Part shown: piece after piece, positions 5,803 through 7,241 of the stretch
Position numbering within the stretch: the first letter of the stretch is position 1
How the letters are laid out: each line of letters starts with the position of its first letter
Assembly: GCA_023379515.1 (NCBI GenBank)
Contig: JAMCQQ010000021.1
Location: forward strand, 1 to 7,241
From: Actinomycetota bacterium
Lineage (GTDB): Bacteria > Actinomycetota > Humimicrobiia > Humimicrobiales > Humimicrobiaceae
DNA: 7,241 nt
Reading direction: 5' to 3'
Translations under genes and position numbers: made by a program
Notes under the pieces: generated by a model
The model's database searches: none
Seen by the model: the letters and a program-made list of their open reading frames with translations, nothing else
What the model was told of the DNA's origin: nothing

Positions 5803-6733
5803 AGTTTTGGATTTTTTAAACGAACAAAAAATTCTAATAGTTATTGTGCTGATAGTTATTGTTTTAACTATAAAAACTACATATTTTGTCAGTTTTTCAA
5901 ATATCATCAATATCCTTATGTTTATTTCTATCGAAGGCGTTATTGTCATAGGCATGACTTACCTTATTATCTTAAAAGAGCTTGATCTGTCAATCGGATC
6001 AACAATGGCTTTAAGCGGTGTTCTGGCAATTTATCTTCAGAAATATGGGATGTTTGTCGGAATAATTTCCGGATTGTTGCTGGGAGTTGCAGTTGGATTT
6101 TTAAATGGAATTCTTGTTACAAAATTAAAACTTACTTCAATCGCTGTGACTCTTGCAACAATGGTTATGCTAAATGGATTTGTTTTTGCGCTGACCAATA
6201 GTGCCACAATAAAGGGCACCAATAAATCTTTCCCCTTGATCGCAAATGCAACTGTTTTTAAGATCCCTGTTCCGATTATTATTTTTATAGTACTTGTAAT
6301 AATTTTTGAAATTATCCTGAAAAGGACATTTTTTGGGAGAAACGTCTATGCTGTTGGAGGAAATATAACGGCGAGTAAATTCTTCGGGATAAAAGTGGAA
6401 ATGGTAAGGATATCGGCATTTGTTTTAACAGGGTTTTTAGCAGGACTGGCAGGGGTATTGCTTGCTTCAAAATTAAATATAGCATCGGGAAGAATAGGGC
6501 TTAATACAGCTATACTGGTTATAACTGCAGTTCTGCTTGGTGGAGTAAGCCTTTCAGGCGGAGAAGGTTCTGTATTTAAAGCATTTCAAGGAATGCTTCT
6601 TATTGGCATTTTAAGCAATGCTATGGTCATTTTACAAACGAATAATTTTATACAGGATATGGTAAGGGGATTAATCCTGATCCTGATACTGATTGTTGAT
6701 GCTATAAGTATTAATAGAGCAAAATATGTATAA
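5789..6733 (+). CDS. Sugar ABC transporter permease 2 (RbsC class), TTG start
   Basis: This 314-residue permease is a paralogue of the one before it, with the same helix pattern and the motif GGVSLSGGEGS (251-261). The ATPase-contact loop GRNVYAVGGNITASKFFGIK (from 183) is present but lacks the PEAA stretch seen in permease 1. At the first family motif it reads LKELDLSIGS instead of GGGLDLSVGS, so a Lys-Glu pair replaces two glycines. The start is TTG at 5789-5791. It is supported by AAGGAG at 5778-5783 with a 5-nt spacer and by the MKNNK N-terminus. The gene overlaps the end of permease 1 by 14 bp, so the two are translationally coupled and probably made in equal amounts for a heterodimeric pore, as known for LsrC/LsrD and YtfT/YjfF. 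Confidence 0.92.
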   Translation: MKNNKVLDFLNEQKILIVIVLIVIVLTIKTTYFVSFSNIINILMFISIEGVIVIGMTYLIILKELDLSIGSTMALSGVLAIYLQKYGMFVGIISGLLLGVAVGFLNGILVTKLKLTSIAVTLATMVMLNGFVFALTNSATIKGTNKSFPLIANATVFKIPVPIIIFIVLVIIFEIILKRTFFGRNVYAVGGNITASKFFGIKVEMVRISAFVLTGFLAGLAGVLLASKLNIASGRIGLNTAILVITAVLLGGVSLSGGEGSVFKAFQGMLLIGILSNAMVILQTNNFIQDMVRGLILILILIVDAISINRAKYV

Positions 6734-6760
6734 GTTATAAGGTTATATTTATTATGTTAG

Positions 6761-6780
6761 ATCAATAACGGTTTATTGAT
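6761..6780 (+). promoter_or_regulatory. Perfect 8-bp hairpin between permease 2 and the binding-protein gene
   Basis: ATCAATAA (6761-6768) and TTATTGAT (6773-6780) are exact inverted copies with the 4-nt loop CGGT. No T-run follows, so it is not a classical terminator. In operons of this kind such hairpins often stabilise mRNA ends or cut read-through so that the binding protein and membrane genes differ in level. A processing or partial attenuation role is inferred. Confidence 0.5.
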
Positions 6781-6824
6781 AAATAGGATAAAAAATCCTT
6801 GATTTAATAATTACTGGCATGACG

Positions 6825-6845
6825 AAGGAGGTATTAAATATGTAG
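6825..6845 (+). promoter_or_regulatory. Perfect Shine-Dalgarno feeding an AUG-UAG start-stop pair
   Basis: AAGGAGGT (6825-6832) with an ideal 7-nt spacer leads to ATG at 6840-6842, directly followed by TAG. If translation starts here, it ends after one codon. The frame beyond TAG is open for 13 more codons, to TAA at 6885-6887. This could be a ribosome-holding element in the leader or a leader peptide killed by a nonsense change. A 7-bp inverted repeat (TCTGCAG and CTGCAGA, 6849-6864) follows. Confidence 0.5.
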
Positions 6846-6890
6846 AAATCTGCAGGACTGCAGAAAAAAATAGAAGCCAAATTTTAAAAA

Positions 6891-6901
6891 AAAGGAGGTG
6901 A
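6891..6901 (+). promoter_or_regulatory. Second full-length Shine-Dalgarno without a standard start codon
   Basis: AAAGGAGGTGA matches the 16S anti-Shine-Dalgarno over its whole length, but no ATG, GTG or TTG lies at normal spacing downstream. The only GTG overlaps the site itself and would open an 11-codon frame. It may act as a standby ribosome site for the binding-protein gene 50-60 nt downstream. Confidence 0.4.
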
Positions 6902-6935
6902 ATAAGAAGATTAATTACAATAAAAACTTATAAAA

Positions 6936-6941
6936 AAGGAG
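6936..6941 (+). promoter_or_regulatory. Ribosome binding site of the substrate-binding protein gene
   Basis: AAGGAG lies 11 nt before the ATG at 6953, a slightly long spacer. It is the third Shine-Dalgarno-like site in this leader and the one that serves the gene. Confidence 0.65.
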
Positions 6942-6952
6942 CTTTAAAAAAA

Positions 6953-7241
6953 ATGAAAAAAATAAGAATTTCAATGATTATCTTTTTAGCTTTGGCAATT
7001 ATTGTTTCCATTGCAATATTGCCAGCATGCAAAGCAGCAACTTCTGAAACAACAGCTGCTGAAACAACTGCTGCTGCAACAACAGCCGCAGAAACGACAG
7101 CTGCTGAAACAACTGCTGCAGCAAAAACTTATAAAATAGTCAATCTCTGGTTAGGTATGGCTGCACCATATTGCCCACCTTACAAAGCTGAATTTGAAAA
7201 AGGAGCCAAGGAGAATGGCTGGGAACTGATATTTTTTGATG
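6953..7241 (+). CDS. Sugar ABC transporter substrate-binding lipoprotein, 3'-truncated
   Basis: The first 96 residues are present before the right edge; full-length family members are about 320-380. Residues 1-26 form a lipoprotein signal peptide: MKKIR, a hydrophobic core, then the lipobox LPAC with C26 as the lipidated residue. Residues 32-57 are a low-complexity linker made of five E/A-T-T-A-A units. The mature domain starts at about 59 with TYKIVNLWLG, a beta strand, and the helix YKAEFEKGAKENGWELIFFD. This is the opening of a Peripla_BP_4-type (RbsB-like) fold. The protein would be anchored outside the inner membrane and deliver its ligand to the two permeases. The ligand cannot be deduced from this part. 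The 219-nt gap after permease 2, with its own leader signals, suggests separately tuned, probably higher, expression. Confidence 0.88.
   Translation, partial: MKKIRISMIIFLALAIIVSIAILPACKAATSETTAAETTAAATTAAETTAAETTAAAKTYKIVNLWLGMAAPYCPPYKAEFEKGAKENGWELIFFD
7046..7120 (+). repeat. Five tandem 15-bp repeats encoding the (E/A)TTAA linker
   Basis: Five in-frame 15-bp units of the form GAAACAACWGCTGCT encode ETTAA, ETTAA, ATTAA, ETTAA, ETTAA. Differences between units are mostly at third codon positions, so the peptide repeat appears to be kept by selection. It makes a flexible spacer between lipid anchor and binding domain. Repeat number could vary between strains by slippage. Confidence 0.85.

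Noticed and set aside
6849..6864. TCTGCAG/CTGCAGA inverted repeat as a rho-independent terminator
   Set aside because: It is followed by A residues, not T, so it cannot be a classical terminator on the + strand.
3338..7241. Calling the operon lsrACDB or rbs by name
   Set aside because: Gene order alone is not enough. The binding protein is cut, and no LsrFGK- or ribokinase-type gene is in view.
1..7241. CRISPR array, tRNA, rRNA or insertion sequence
   Set aside because: No spaced direct repeats of CRISPR type, cloverleaf sequence, rRNA-like stretch or transposase was seen on either strand.

Overview
The window looks like a piece of an AT-rich bacterial genome, probably a metagenomic or single-cell contig. 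Reasons: low GC throughout; strong Shine-Dalgarno sequences of the AAGGAGGTGA type at several sites; a lipoprotein-type substrate-binding protein with a long Thr/Ala-rich linker; and a uroporphyrinogen-decarboxylase-like methyltransferase-family gene. This mix suits a low-GC anaerobe such as a clostridial, atribacterial or deep-branching low-GC actinobacterial lineage. That placement is inference with low confidence, since no marker gene is present. The first 28 bases are an exact reverse complement of bases 416-443, which suggests the left edge is a chimeric contig end.

Layout. (1) Bases 1-712, + strand: 3' two thirds of a URO-D/MtaA-family gene, truncated on the left. (2) Bases about 749-863, + strand: a decayed fragment of the C-terminal ATPase domain of a sugar ABC transporter, frameshifted and stopped, which no ORF of useful length reveals. 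(3) Bases 872-1506, - strand: a type II toxin-antitoxin pair (ribbon-helix-helix antitoxin, PIN-domain RNase toxin) with an ATGA overlap and a tandem 8-bp repeat in its promoter. (4) Bases 1615-3096, - strand: a 14-TM DHA2-type MFS drug-efflux protein. (5) Bases 3097-3337: divergent control region carrying a near-consensus sigma70 promoter followed by two tandem palindromic operator units. (6) Bases 3338 to the right edge, + strand: an RbsA/MglA-class carbohydrate importer operon in the order ATPase, permease, permease, substrate-binding lipoprotein (cut by the right edge).

How it works together. The + strand operon encodes a complete ABC importer of the CUT2 class: one double-NBD ATPase, two different permeases that probably form a heterodimer, and a lipid-anchored binding protein. 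The operators overlap the -10 element and start point, so repression relieved by substrate is likely, but no regulator gene lies in the window. The binding-protein gene is set apart by a 219-nt leader with a perfect hairpin and three Shine-Dalgarno sites, one of them feeding an AUG-UAG start-stop pair, which may tune its expression separately from the membrane components. The gene order matches lsrACDB (AI-2 import), but the sequence does not identify the substrate. The MFS pump and the toxin-antitoxin pair appear to be unrelated accessory genes.
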